Below, in pieces: positions 56,578 to 64,000 of a stretch of 64,000 bases of DNA. Location of the stretch: NCBI RefSeq assembly GCF_016695175.1, contig NZ_CP068023.1, positions 3,882,501 to 3,946,500 of the forward strand. Reading direction: 5' to 3'. Below the pieces are notes generated by a model, which was not told the origin of the DNA, did not search any database, and saw only the letters and a program-made list of their open reading frames with translations. The stretch is from Pseudoalteromonas sp. GCY. Its GTDB lineage: Bacteria > Pseudomonadota > Gammaproteobacteria > Enterobacterales > Alteromonadaceae. The translations under genes and the position numbers were made by a program. Each line of letters starts with the position of its first letter. Position 1 is the first letter of the stretch.

Positions 56578-57453
56578 CTACTTTTTATTGGCAAGCTCCA
56601 CAAGTTGTGCGTCTTTGGCTTGCCACAAGGCGTTTAATTCGGATTGGAAACGCACTCTAAATTCGGGATCATTCGTGTAGTCGCCAACCAAGTTTGCACT
56701 GACCGGCATTACTTCCACCTGAACATCTACTGACTTCACTTTACCGGCGATAAAGTCTGCAAAAGTTGGTACACCACCGGGGTAGTAAATGGTAACGTTC
56801 ACTACTTTGCTGATTTGCTCACCCATGGCTTGCATCACAAATGCGATGCCCCCTGCTTTTGGTTTAAGCAGATGCGTAAATGGGCTTTTTTGCTTACTAT
56901 GCTTGGACTCGGTGTAACGCGTACCCTCAACGAAGTTTACAATACTCACAGGCATTGTTTTAAACTTTTCGCATGCTTTTCGCGTCGTTTCTATGTCTTT
57001 ACCACGCAATTTAGGGTTTTTCTTTAATTGCGACTTGCTGGTTCGCGTCATAAAAGGAAAATCGAGCGCCCACCAAGCAAGACCTAGAACAGGTACGTAA
57101 AGCAGCTCTTTTTTCAAAAAGAAATTCAAAAACGGGATTTTGCCATGAAGCACTCGCTGCAACACTAAGATATCCACCCAACTTTGGTGATTGGCGATAA
57201 CCAAGTACCAGTCTTTGCGTTTTAGCTCATCCAATCCGCTAACATTGAGCGTATACGGCGCAATGAGGTTTTGGCTCACTGAATTACACGCGACCCAGTT
57301 GTTTGCGCACGCTTTAGCGATGTAGCTCATGGCTTTTTGCAATGGTGGGATGGGCAGTAGCTTAATCAAGCCACAAATAAAGATCGGTATAAACCAAAAT
57401 ATAGTGTTAACGGCATACAGCAAGATGCTGATCACTTTACGAATAAACGACAT
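56578..57453 (-). CDS. acyltransferase (PlsC-like, YihG type), copy 2
   Basis: 291 residues. Same family as its neighbour: NHQSWVD (HX4D), FPFMTRTSKSQLKKNPKLRG and FVEGTRYTESKH, ending GEQISKVVNVTIYYPGG. Together the two acyltransferases and the channel form a three-gene operon. Two copies side by side suggest tandem duplication followed by divergence, perhaps for different acyl donors or acceptors. Confidence 0.92.
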   Translation of the reverse strand: MSFIRKVISILLYAVNTIFWFIPIFICGLIKLLPIPPLQKAMSYIAKACANNWVACNSVSQNLIAPYTLNVSGLDELKRKDWYLVIANHQSWVDILVLQRVLHGKIPFLNFFLKKELLYVPVLGLAWWALDFPFMTRTSKSQLKKNPKLRGKDIETTRKACEKFKTMPVSIVNFVEGTRYTESKHSKQKSPFTHLLKPKAGGIAFVMQAMGEQISKVVNVTIYYPGGVPTFADFIAGKVKSVDVQVEVMPVSANLVGDYTNDPEFRVRFQSELNALWQAKDAQLVELANKK

Positions 57454-57514
57454 TCATTCCCTCATCGTGTTTTACGGCAGAGCTGTATCATACCTTGAAA
57501 ATCACACACAATTA

Positions 57515-57534
57515 AGCCGACCAGTTGGTCGGCT
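57515..57534 (-). terminator. hairpin after speA
   Basis: AGCCGACC-AGTT-GGTCGGCT: an 8-bp GC-rich stem with 4-base loop just past the speA stop on its strand. The tail on the minus strand is TAATTGTG, so it is a moderate terminator at best. Confidence 0.6.
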
Positions 57535-57563
57535 ATAATTTATTCCATTTCACTATTTGAAAA

Positions 57564-59444
57564 TCAATCTTCGAAGTAAGTATAACCTTCAAGTCCAGCG
57601 TTTAACTCTTGTAGATACTGAGCTTTGATTGACTCTGGCAACGACAAGGCCGCGACCTGCTGTGCATAGTTCTCAGATAGCACTGCTTTGTCATAATGAA
57701 CAAAGCGCAGTACATCTTCAACACTGTCGCCCTTGATTGCATTAGTGAGTTTATAGCCCTCATCACAAAGCTCAACGTGTACTGAGTCTGTGTCACCAAA
57801 TAAGTTATGTAAATCACCCAATATTTCTTGATAGGCCCCCACCAAGAACATCGCAACGTGATATTGCTCTCCCGGCACATACTCAGGAATGGGTAAACTT
57901 GACTCGATACCTGCGCCCTCAACATAACTGTTGATTTGACCGTCTGAATCACAGGTAATATCCTGAATAATCGCCCTTTGTGTCAACGGCTGATTGAGCT
58001 TGTCGATAGGCATCACCGGAAATAGCTGGTCAATACCCCAAACATCCGGCAGTGATTGGAACAAGGAGAAGTTCACAAACAGTTTATCAGCCAGCTTTTC
58101 ATTGAGGTCGTCTAGTACTTCTCGGTGTGCTCTCGCATTCTCATTTAAGCATTCACGCACTTTATGAAGTGTCGTGAAGTAAAGCTGTTCAAGCTGCGCC
58201 CACTCTTGCATGCTGATCAAACCATGTACGTATTGGTCGTGTGCATCGCTGAACAAGTGCATAGCGTCATGATAAGTTTCTAAGGCCATGCGAGGAGTCA
58301 GTTGTGACAGTGAATGCCATAACTCTTGTAATACCAATGGGCTGGTATCTTGTGGTTGCACCGGTTCGACTTGATTTGGCGCTTTTTCTACGTCGATCAC
58401 ATCCGTGATAAGCATCGCGTGATGGGCAGTTAATGCTCGGCCAGATTCAGTAATAATATCCGGATGCGGAATGTTATTGAGCTCCGCAATATCATGAAAA
58501 GCATGCACCACATTTTTCGCGTATTCCGCCACCGTATAATTCATTGAGCATGAACTACGAGAACCTGAGCCTTCGTAGTCCACTCCGAGGCCACCGCCAA
58601 CATCAACGATACGCAGCGGAACACCTAGTTGGTATAGTTCAGCATAGTGACGCGCACACTCTTTAAGCGCACGTTGAATATCGCGAATATTGGCAACTTG
58701 CGAGCCGATATGGAAGTGTACTAACTGCATTAGGTGCAAACGATTATGCGACTTAAGTAGCTCAACCGCTTGCAGTACTTGGCTAGCAGTAAGACCAAAC
58801 TTGCCTTTTTCACCACCGGTATTTTGCCACTTGCCTTTACCAACTGAATTAAGACGAATACGAATACCAATCGACGGTTCAATGCCTAAATCGTCGATTT
58901 CCTGTAATAAGGTATCCAGTTCAGAGAGCTTTTCAACGACTATGTTTACCTGATGGCCCATCGCTTGACCAATACAAGCTAAGCGCAAGAACTCACTGTC
59001 TTTGTAGCCGTTACAGACAATGGTAATAGGTTGATGTGCCACACCCAAAATTGCCATCAGCTCAGGCTTAGAACCGGCTTCAAGACCAACAAGACCGCTT
59101 GGGTGAGCCAATAACTTACTGACAACCGAGCGCTGCTGATTCACTTTTATTGGGTAAACGCAGGTGTACTGACCTTGGTAATCACGTTGAGTTCGTGCGG
59201 CAGTAAATGCTTGAGTCAAGGTATCGACACGATGTTTTAAAATGTCGGTAAAACGCACCAAAACCGGCAAAGTTAGCCCCTGCGCTTTAAATTGCTCAGT
59301 TAACTCTGGAAGAAGAATTGGTGGCTTAGTGCGATCACCATCAGGAAACGCCACTAACTGGCCCTGTTCATTGATATCAAAATAGCCGTCACTCCAGTGG
59401 GTAACGTTATAGATAGAACGTGCTGTTTGCAGACCCCAAGTCAT
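57564..59444 (-). CDS. speA: biosynthetic arginine decarboxylase
   Basis: 626 residues from the ATG at 59444 (GAGAG 5 bases upstream; a TTG four codons earlier is less likely). PLP-dependent enzyme converting arginine to agmatine, the first step of the agmatine route to putrescine. YPIKVNQQRSVV carries the PLP Lys, followed by GLEAGSKPELMAIL, HFHIGSQVANI, DVGGGLGVDYEGSGSRS and the C-terminal GAYQEILGDLHNLFGDTDSV. About 630 residues matches gammaproteobacterial SpeA. Divergent from speE, so both lead into polyamine synthesis from one intergenic region. Confidence 0.98.
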   Translation of the reverse strand: MTWGLQTARSIYNVTHWSDGYFDINEQGQLVAFPDGDRTKPPILLPELTEQFKAQGLTLPVLVRFTDILKHRVDTLTQAFTAARTQRDYQGQYTCVYPIKVNQQRSVVSKLLAHPSGLVGLEAGSKPELMAILGVAHQPITIVCNGYKDSEFLRLACIGQAMGHQVNIVVEKLSELDTLLQEIDDLGIEPSIGIRIRLNSVGKGKWQNTGGEKGKFGLTASQVLQAVELLKSHNRLHLMQLVHFHIGSQVANIRDIQRALKECARHYAELYQLGVPLRIVDVGGGLGVDYEGSGSRSSCSMNYTVAEYAKNVVHAFHDIAELNNIPHPDIITESGRALTAHHAMLITDVIDVEKAPNQVEPVQPQDTSPLVLQELWHSLSQLTPRMALETYHDAMHLFSDAHDQYVHGLISMQEWAQLEQLYFTTLHKVRECLNENARAHREVLDDLNEKLADKLFVNFSLFQSLPDVWGIDQLFPVMPIDKLNQPLTQRAIIQDITCDSDGQINSYVEGAGIESSLPIPEYVPGEQYHVAMFLVGAYQEILGDLHNLFGDTDSVHVELCDEGYKLTNAIKGDSVEDVLRFVHYDKAVLSENYAQQVAALSLPESIKAQYLQELNAGLEGYTYFED

Positions 59445-59664
59445 TGCTGCTCTCAATTAATTCTTTATAAAGCTTCATTCTAATACGCGAGGCAAGTCAA
59501 TGCGACCTAAAGTTGCGTTTTCATTAGCTTACAAACCTGATAAATAGCCCATGCTTGATTAGGGCTAATATGAGGCAAAGTACAAAATGTTGACTAAAAT
59601 TGATTGAGCAAAGGCGCAAGCACTGGCAAAATTGCCTTAATTTTTATCAAGTGTGAACACAATC

Positions 59665-60525
59665 ATGGCAAACTTAGAAGCAAACCGTTGGTTTACAGAA
59701 ATTAGCGACCGCGATGGCAGCGCTTTTTCACTTAGAGTCAACAAAAAATTAGACGAAATCCAATCACCATTTCAAAAAGTAGAAATGTTTGAAACGACGG
59801 ATTTTGGTAACCTGATGATCATTGACGGTTGCACTATGGTGAGCACGCGTGAAAACTTTTTCTATCACGAAATGATGAGTCACCCGGCGCTATTCTCACA
59901 CCCTGCACCTAAAAATGTTGTGATCATTGGCGGCGGCGACTGTGGCACATTGCGTGAAGTATTAAAGCACCCTGGCGTTGAAAAAGTAACGCAGATTGAT
60001 ATCGACGAAGTTGTAACGCAAATGTCTTTGAAATACTTCCCTGAGCTTTGTGAGTCTAATGACGATCCTCGTGCAACTGTGATGTTTGATGATGGCATCA
60101 AATATATGCGTGAAGCCGAAGCAGAGTCTATCGACGTTATCATCGTTGATGGCACCGATCCTGTTGGCCCTGGTGAAGGTTTATTCAACCACGCATTCTA
60201 CAAGAGCTGTTTAGCAGCGCTTCGCACTGGCGGTATCATGATCCAGCAGAGTGAATCACCACTGATGCACATGCCGTTGCTACTAGAAATGCGCGATGCA
60301 ATGTTGGAAGTAGGCTTTGTTGATCTGCAAACCCTGCCTTTCCCACAGCCAATCTACCCAAGCGGCCTATGGTCAGCGACGATGGCACGTAAAGATGAAA
60401 AGTTTGCCGGATTCCGCGAACAAGACGTTGATAACGCAACATTTGATACTGAGTACTACAACACAGGTATTCATAAGGGTGCATTAGCAACACCTAACTT
60501 TATGAAGCGTGCTTTCGAAAAGTAG
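59665..60525 (+). CDS. speE: spermidine synthase
   Basis: 286 residues from the ATG at 59665 (an in-frame GTG at 59653 is an alternative; no clear Shine-Dalgarno for either). Transfers an aminopropyl group from decarboxylated SAM to putrescine. FYHEMMSHPALFSHPAPKNV, GGGDCGTLREV (Cys where E. coli has Gly), QIDIDEVV and the catalytic VDGTDPVGPGEGLF are conserved. Divergent partner of speA. No speD is present here, so decarboxylated SAM must come from elsewhere. Confidence 0.96.
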   Translation: MANLEANRWFTEISDRDGSAFSLRVNKKLDEIQSPFQKVEMFETTDFGNLMIIDGCTMVSTRENFFYHEMMSHPALFSHPAPKNVVIIGGGDCGTLREVLKHPGVEKVTQIDIDEVVTQMSLKYFPELCESNDDPRATVMFDDGIKYMREAEAESIDVIIVDGTDPVGPGEGLFNHAFYKSCLAALRTGGIMIQQSESPLMHMPLLLEMRDAMLEVGFVDLQTLPFPQPIYPSGLWSATMARKDEKFAGFREQDVDNATFDTEYYNTGIHKGALATPNFMKRAFEK

Positions 60526-60907
60526 ACCGAATCAAAACATAAACTTAATTGTTAAAGTGTAGTAGCTCATACCTGACTCTGCAGCCTTGATGATTAGGTT
60601 AATATTTCACCTACCTTGAAGTTATGAGCGAACAGCAGACGTTCGCTCTAGCTCGTTTTTAGACAAAAACGTTTTAGGTCGTCGGCTGTATTAGGCGAAT
60701 TTCGCATAGAAATTTCTATGGGTTAGCGCCGCCAGCACGCGCGGCTTTGTAGTGAAGGTGAAGCCGCAACAGAAAAGCCGTCGCTGTGCCTGACCTTGTT
60801 ATGACTACTTCGCTCGCTTGATGACACATGTTCCAGACCTAACAACGACATTGGTAGCTCGTTTTGCCATAACTGCTCAAATATATCTTTTTGCAAAGGC
60901 AACAACT
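60526..60907. other. intergenic region after speE
   Basis: Holds the candidate speE terminator and, at 60727-60800, a GC-rich stretch with a hairpin GCGGCTT...AAGCCGC. No coding frame is convincing. The minus-strand reading across 60723-61031 is in a different frame from the small protein below and looks like chance. Confidence 0.4.
60626..60660 (+). terminator. candidate terminator downstream of speE
   Basis: GAGCGAAC (60626-60633) and GTTCGCTC (60641-60648) with a 7-base loop, followed by TAGCTCGTTTTT. About 100 bases after the speE stop; plausible terminator. Confidence 0.55.
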
Positions 60908-61051
60908 TTAGAGCGCCTTGCCCAGAGATGAGCCAATAATTACTCCAAAACTCATGATAAGAGCTGCCGCAACAAATGCCGCTAACACAATCAGGCCAGT
61001 TTTCTGGGCTTTTGGTACTGAGCTCCACCAATTTTTAATTTCATTAATCAT
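60908..61051 (-). CDS. small single-pass membrane protein
   Basis: 47 residues: MINEIKNWWSSVPKAQKTGL, a hydrophobic IVLAAFVAAALIMSFGVIIG helix, then SSLGKAL. AAGGA lies 7 bases before the ATG, a clear ribosome binding site. I recognise no family, but the composition (charged amphipathic start, one clean helix) is that of a genuine small membrane protein. It sits alone, flanked by an integron-integrase remnant. Confidence 0.6.
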   Translation of the reverse strand: MINEIKNWWSSVPKAQKTGLIVLAAFVAAALIMSFGVIIGSSLGKAL

Positions 61052-61566
61052 AAATCTTCCTTAAAACAACCGCACGCGAAGTTACTTAGCCATAACATTT
61101 TAGTATTTATGCGACACGCAGTTTGTGTTGCATAATCACTTGTTGGACTGAGCCGCTACCTGCTCGGTGTGACAGAGTTGGTGTTGTTTATGCTATAGCT
61201 TACTTAGAAAAAATAGGCTTTTTGGAGGCTCTCACTTTCCTAGCTAGTGTTATGTAAGCTTTCCCTGCATTGCTCAGCGCTTATTATGTATTCATTACAC
61301 CTAAATTTGCCTTAATAAGCAATTATATTTTTTACTCGTACAGAGGCAGCTAGCCTGAGCAATTAAGCAGGTTAACTAATTGATTTTGAGCAGCTATCGA
61401 GCTGCTAACTCGTTCGGTCTACTTTGGTCGTTGTTGCATCTAACTTGAATACGCCAATTAGCCGCAAGATACCTGCTCGACAATGCTGCAAGGCCAATGC
61501 TGTATCAGCGTCACGTTTTCTGTCTTTGCCTTCTCAACTTCACCTGTGTGTGATTCTTGTGACTTT
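61052..61566. other. intergenic region with degraded sequence before the integrase remnant
   Basis: About 500 bases without a convincing gene. A 7-bp hairpin AGCAGCT-ATCG-AGCTGCT lies near 61390-61410. It may hold decayed integrase or attachment-site sequence, but I cannot demonstrate either. Confidence 0.35.
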
Positions 61567-61746
61567 ATTAATGCTAACTTTCGCTTGCGACATGCATTAG
61601 CTACTCATTTACTACAAAGTGGTGCAGATATTAGAACTGTGCAAACTCAACTTGGTCATTCCGATGTGAAGACAACGCAAATATATACTCATGTTTTACA
61701 GCAAGGCGCAAACGGTGTTGTTAGCCCTTTGAGCAAAATTTTCTAG
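61567..61746 (+). pseudogene. integron integrase (IntI) C-terminal remnant
   Basis: From about 61582 the frame encodes [20 protein letters not shown], then [20 protein letters not shown] and [10 protein letters not shown] before TAG. This is the end of a tyrosine recombinase with the HxxR Arg, the LGH motif His and the catalytic Tyr (IYTHVL). The form DIRTVQ...[15 protein letters not shown]...GVxSPL is that of integron integrases rather than XerC/D. The N-terminal three quarters are missing, and upstream residues in the open frame do not look like IntI. Not active. Confidence 0.8.
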
Positions 61747-61866
61747 CTTGTTTTGGGGCAAAAACGAGTTACGCCTGCGGGTTCGTTTCTGACTCATACA
61801 CAACGGTCCTATTTGATTGAATCTCGTTAATAAAGACTAATAGATCACATTAAGACTTATTCAGAT

Positions 61867-61895
61867 AAAGGGCTTAATTGCCCTTTATTTTTTCC
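61867..61895. terminator. terminator overlapping the end of the DUF2057 gene
   Basis: AAAGGGC (61867-61873), loop TTAATT, GCCCTTT (61880-61886), then ATTTTTT on the plus strand. It serves the plus-strand side best; the stem contains the stop codon of the minus-strand gene. Confidence 0.6.
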
Positions 61896-62482
61896 AAAAA
61901 CAACCGCTTTTGTTCTGGGGTTGCCTGTTGCCACCAATAGTCCAACATGCCAACCACATCTGGATGTGCTGATTTAGGCGCCGCTGGCGTAATTGCTCGT
62001 GTGGCAGTGCTTGGCGTTGAATAACGAGGAGCAGTGGGTGTTGAAGGCTCACTTGCTATCATCGCCGTTAATTTAGGTCTTTCTTGTGTCACCACCAATG
62101 TTGTCGCTAACGATTCGTTGGGTGCTTGCAACATAATCAACGGCTGATCTGCAAATGCCTTTGCCGCAACCACATTGTCAGGTCGGTTAAATTCAACCTG
62201 ATACTCGCCGTCTTGATCGATACTTACTTTCGCCCAGAATGGCTTCGACTCTATGGTTTCGTGGTCGTCATAGCCCACTTCATACAAGTCGGTGTAACGC
62301 ATTTTGACCGCATACTCCCCTTTTGCTAAGTCCAACTCTCGCACTTTGGAGAAGAATGAGTGTTCAATGGTTTTATCATCAACTTGCAAGGGAATAATTT
62401 CTTCAGGAAAACTTAGCAACGCAGCCTGTGAAAGCGGTGACAACAGTAAAACAGCGGTCGCAAGCGTATATTTTAAGCGCAT
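61874..62482 (-). CDS. DUF2057 (YccT-like) exported protein
   Basis: 202 residues with a signal peptide (LATAVLLLSPLSQA). FPEEIIPLQVDDKTIEHSFF, YAVKMRYTDLYEVGYDDHET and the FWAKVSIDQDGEYQV segment are characteristic of DUF2057; the C-terminal MLDYWWQQATPEQKRLFLEK is also typical. A Ser/Thr/Pro/Ala-rich linker joins the two. E. coli YccT (CsgI) inhibits curli assembly, and a CsgD-like regulator lies 770 bases away, which is suggestive only. Confidence 0.88.
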   Translation of the reverse strand: MRLKYTLATAVLLLSPLSQAALLSFPEEIIPLQVDDKTIEHSFFSKVRELDLAKGEYAVKMRYTDLYEVGYDDHETIESKPFWAKVSIDQDGEYQVEFNRPDNVVAAKAFADQPLIMLQAPNESLATTLVVTQERPKLTAMIASEPSTPTAPRYSTPSTATRAITPAAPKSAHPDVVGMLDYWWQQATPEQKRLFLEKIKGN

Positions 62483-62654
62483 CTATTCACTCCTTCGTGA
62501 GTACCAAATCATTATACCTTGATGAGATTACTGCATACCTGCTTATATCTCTACCCTTTTAATTGATGCGCTTTAGAATAAGGCATCAAATCTATTGAGT
62601 CTCCTTGAGAGTTAGCTATGCTAGAGCAATTCAATATGCAGATAAGGAAGGACC

Positions 62655-63026
62655 ATGAGTTCAGAAACTATTTTTACCAAAATTATTAATCGAGAGATCC
62701 CAGCAGACATCGTTTACGAAGATGAACAAGCACTCGCGTTTAGAGACATTAATCCACAAGCACCATTTCACGTCTTGGTTATTCCTAAAACAGCAATTGC
62801 GACCATCAACGACGTGACTGAAGAAAATGCTCATCTTGTTGGTCATTTGTATGTTGTTGCCGCCAAATTAGCGAAAGAGCACGGCTTTGCAGAAGATGGT
62901 TATCGTGTAGTGATGAACTGTAATGATCACGGTGGTCAAACCGTATATCACCTTCATCTACATGTATTAGCTGGAAAAGAAATGGGCTGGCCGCCTTATC
63001 AAAATACGAAAAAAGTACCAATTTAG
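62655..63026 (+). CDS. hinT: HIT-family nucleotide hydrolase (HinT-like)
   Basis: 123 residues. [38 protein letters not shown] and the histidine triad [16 protein letters not shown] are intact, so it should act as a purine nucleoside phosphoramidase like HinT. AAGGA lies 7 bases before the ATG. Monocistronic, followed by an imperfect hairpin at 63053-63090. Confidence 0.95.
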   Translation: MSSETIFTKIINREIPADIVYEDEQALAFRDINPQAPFHVLVIPKTAIATINDVTEENAHLVGHLYVVAAKLAKEHGFAEDGYRVVMNCNDHGGQTVYHLHLHVLAGKEMGWPPYQNTKKVPI

Positions 63027-63052
63027 ATTATTCTCTGTTAAGCAATGTAAAT

Positions 63053-63090
63053 GAGTAAGTTATTAACGAAAATCGTTAAAAGCTTACTTA
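63053..63090 (+). terminator. imperfect hairpin after hinT
   Basis: AGTAAG...TTAACGA-AAA-TCGTTAA...CTTACT with interior mismatches, followed by TATTTC. Likely a weak terminator for hinT upstream of the regulator promoter. Confidence 0.45.
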
Positions 63091-63211
63091 TTTCAACAAA
63101 TTACATTTAAATACATATTCTGTACATAATTTCGATTTATTATTTCACTTTGTTATATAGCGGATTTCTCTATCTTGTACTAAAAATTCTAATACAAAAG
63201 GTCTGAATCCC

Positions 63212-63241
63212 ATGTTAGCATTGAGAAATCGGAAAAATTAG
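63212..63241 (+). CDS. short upstream reading frame (leader peptide candidate)
   Basis: ATG at 63212 with AAGG 9 bases upstream encodes MLALRNRKN and ends in TAG one base before the GTG at 63243, or 13 bases before the ATG at 63255, of the CsgD-like gene. The ribosome binding site is better than that of the regulator itself. It may couple translation, or mark a real start followed by a frameshift. Confidence 0.35.
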   Translation: MLALRNRKN

Positions 63242-63254
63242 AGTGTGTCCTAAA

Positions 63255-63911
63255 ATGAGCAGTAGTGCTTTTTTGTTATTAGATAAAGAACCGGTTAACA
63301 CCATTGGTATCAATGTGTTACAACCTTTGTTAAAAACTCAGGGGTTGGATGTTACGACTGGAACTGATATCTCAGATGTGCCTGAAGGCACTCGATTACT
63401 TTTCATCGAAACCGCAGTGAACGATTCTTGGGGTAAATTAAAAGAACAACTAGTCAACCTCAAAGTTAAATGCGATATCGTACTATTCAACTTAGATGAA
63501 AATCCGGAGCTGGCCAATCGTGCGCTGCTAAGCGGGATTCGTGGTGTATTCTACACGACAGATAATGCCGACGTGCTAATGAAAGGGATCCGTTTGTTGC
63601 TTGAAGATCAACTGTGGTATCGCCGTGACGTGATGTGTAATGTGTTAAATCGCATGCTGCAATTTAATAAAGATGCATTACATAAACTAACCGAAGGTGA
63701 TATCGAACCTGTGAAACTCACTAAGCGAGAAAAAGCAATTATCGCGCTGATGAGTAAAGGTGCGAAAAACAAAGAGATCGCTGAAGAGCTAAATATCAGT
63801 CCACATACGGTGAAAACGCATTTGTACAGTGCATTTCGTAAAACCAAATGTCGTAACCGTATCGAACTCCTTTCGTGGGCTCAGCAGAATATTCCTGACG
63901 AGATCCGCTAA
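63255..63911 (+). CDS. LuxR-family regulator, CsgD-like
   Basis: 218 residues from the ATG at 63255 (a GTG four codons earlier is open; neither has a clear Shine-Dalgarno). N-terminal receiver-like domain (about 1-135) without an obvious set of acidic pocket residues, and a C-terminal LuxR helix-turn-helix (about 148-205): LTKREKAIIALMSKGAKNKE then ISPHTVKTHLYSAFRKTKCR. The last motif is typical of CsgD, the regulator of curli and biofilm matrix. Its translation may depend on the short upstream frame. Confidence 0.85.
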   Translation: MSSSAFLLLDKEPVNTIGINVLQPLLKTQGLDVTTGTDISDVPEGTRLLFIETAVNDSWGKLKEQLVNLKVKCDIVLFNLDENPELANRALLSGIRGVFYTTDNADVLMKGIRLLLEDQLWYRRDVMCNVLNRMLQFNKDALHKLTEGDIEPVKLTKREKAIIALMSKGAKNKEIAEELNISPHTVKTHLYSAFRKTKCRNRIELLSWAQQNIPDEIR

Positions 63912-63924
63912 GCTTCATATGTCT

Positions 63925-64000
63925 TTAACCTGCTGACGTAAGTTGGCGGGGAAAGACAACGCTGACATCGCGATATCGAGGCTTCAGCTTCATACAGGCT
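63925..64000 (-). CDS. possible 3' end of a gene entering from the right
   Basis: On the minus strand an open frame reads MKLKPRYRDVSVVFPRQLTS then AG and TAA at 63925-63927. The 25 codons look coding in composition, but the segment is too short for any assignment, and a second open frame covers the same bases. Confidence 0.25.
   Translation of the reverse strand, partial: ACMKLKPRYRDVSVVFPRQLTSAG

Noticed and set aside
60720..60850. A possible integron attC site around the GTTAGCGCC...CTTGTTATGA stretch near the IntI remnant
   Set aside because: The ends resemble core sites (GTTAG, TAACAAGG), but the inner arms do not pair well by hand and the outer palindrome fails, so I do not call it.
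60723..61031. A 102-residue minus-strand frame over the 47-residue gene
   Set aside because: No ribosome binding site, odd composition (Cys/Trp/Ser-rich), and it overlaps a better-supported small gene in another frame.
61567..61746. Remnant of XerC or XerD
   Set aside because: The DIRTVQ...IYTHVL...GVVSPL signature fits IntI better, and Xer genes normally lie with dapF or dsbC/recJ rather than here.
1..64000. CRISPR arrays, insertion sequences or prophage genes
   Set aside because: No regularly spaced repeats, transposase motifs or phage structural genes were found on either strand by eye; the only recombinase trace is the IntI remnant.

Overview
The window looks like chromosomal DNA of a marine gammaproteobacterium, most likely Pseudoalteromonas or a close relative in the Alteromonadales. 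The evidence is the sequence of the ribosomal proteins, a divergent speA/speE pair, a TorF-family porin, a CsgD-type regulator and the moderate-to-low GC content. This assignment is by recognition, not by a database search.

Layout. (1) 1-230 holds two tandem rRNA-operon promoters and a boxA-like leader on the minus strand, so a 16S rRNA gene should start just left of the window. (2) 690-9336 is the spc-alpha ribosomal operon on the minus strand, in the order rplN-rplX-rplE-rpsN-rpsH-rplF-rplR-rpsE-rpmD-rplO-secY-rpmJ-rpsM-rpsK-rpsD-rpoA-rplQ, ending in a strong hairpin. The S10 operon that usually precedes rplN is not there. (3) 9600-15030 is an accessory patch: a polysaccharide deacetylase whose 3' end is tandemly duplicated, a membrane Ser/Thr kinase with TPRs, and a duplicated module made of a TPR C-terminus plus a small convergent protein of unknown family, with one kinase copy decayed. 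(4) 15269-23123 holds an AsmA-like protein, unknown proteins, a TorF porin with a recognisable sigma-54 promoter and an NtrC-like site, a broken secreted peptide gene, an aldo/keto reductase and purT.

(5) 23286-39948 is the main feature: a compact nonribosomal peptide synthetase operon of three synthetases (A-T-C-A-T, dock-C-A-T-C-A-T, dock-C-A-T-TE) and an MFS exporter, five modules in total. Specificity residues read by hand give a clear Thr for module 2, a probably basic residue for module 3 and Ile/Val for module 5; modules 1 and 4 are not assignable. The terminal thioesterase has Cys where Ser is normal. The synthetases appear to be ordered by N-terminal TubC-type docking domains that meet short acidic C-termini, both ending in MEL. 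I do not recognise the product.

(6) 39983-63911 is a mixed region: FAH-family hydrolase, ABC/M1-aminopeptidase system, nitroreductase, an RND pump with an ArsR/BigR-type regulator divergent from a DUF2892 protein and a rhodanese across a perfect palindrome (a likely sulfur-stress unit), OmpA lipoprotein, solute-binding protein, ChrA, a YbdG-like channel with two acyltransferases, speA/speE, an integron-integrase remnant, a DUF2057 protein, a HIT protein and a CsgD-like regulator behind a short upstream reading frame.

Starts were moved from the longest reading frame where a Shine-Dalgarno sequence or family length argued for it; this is stated in each entry.
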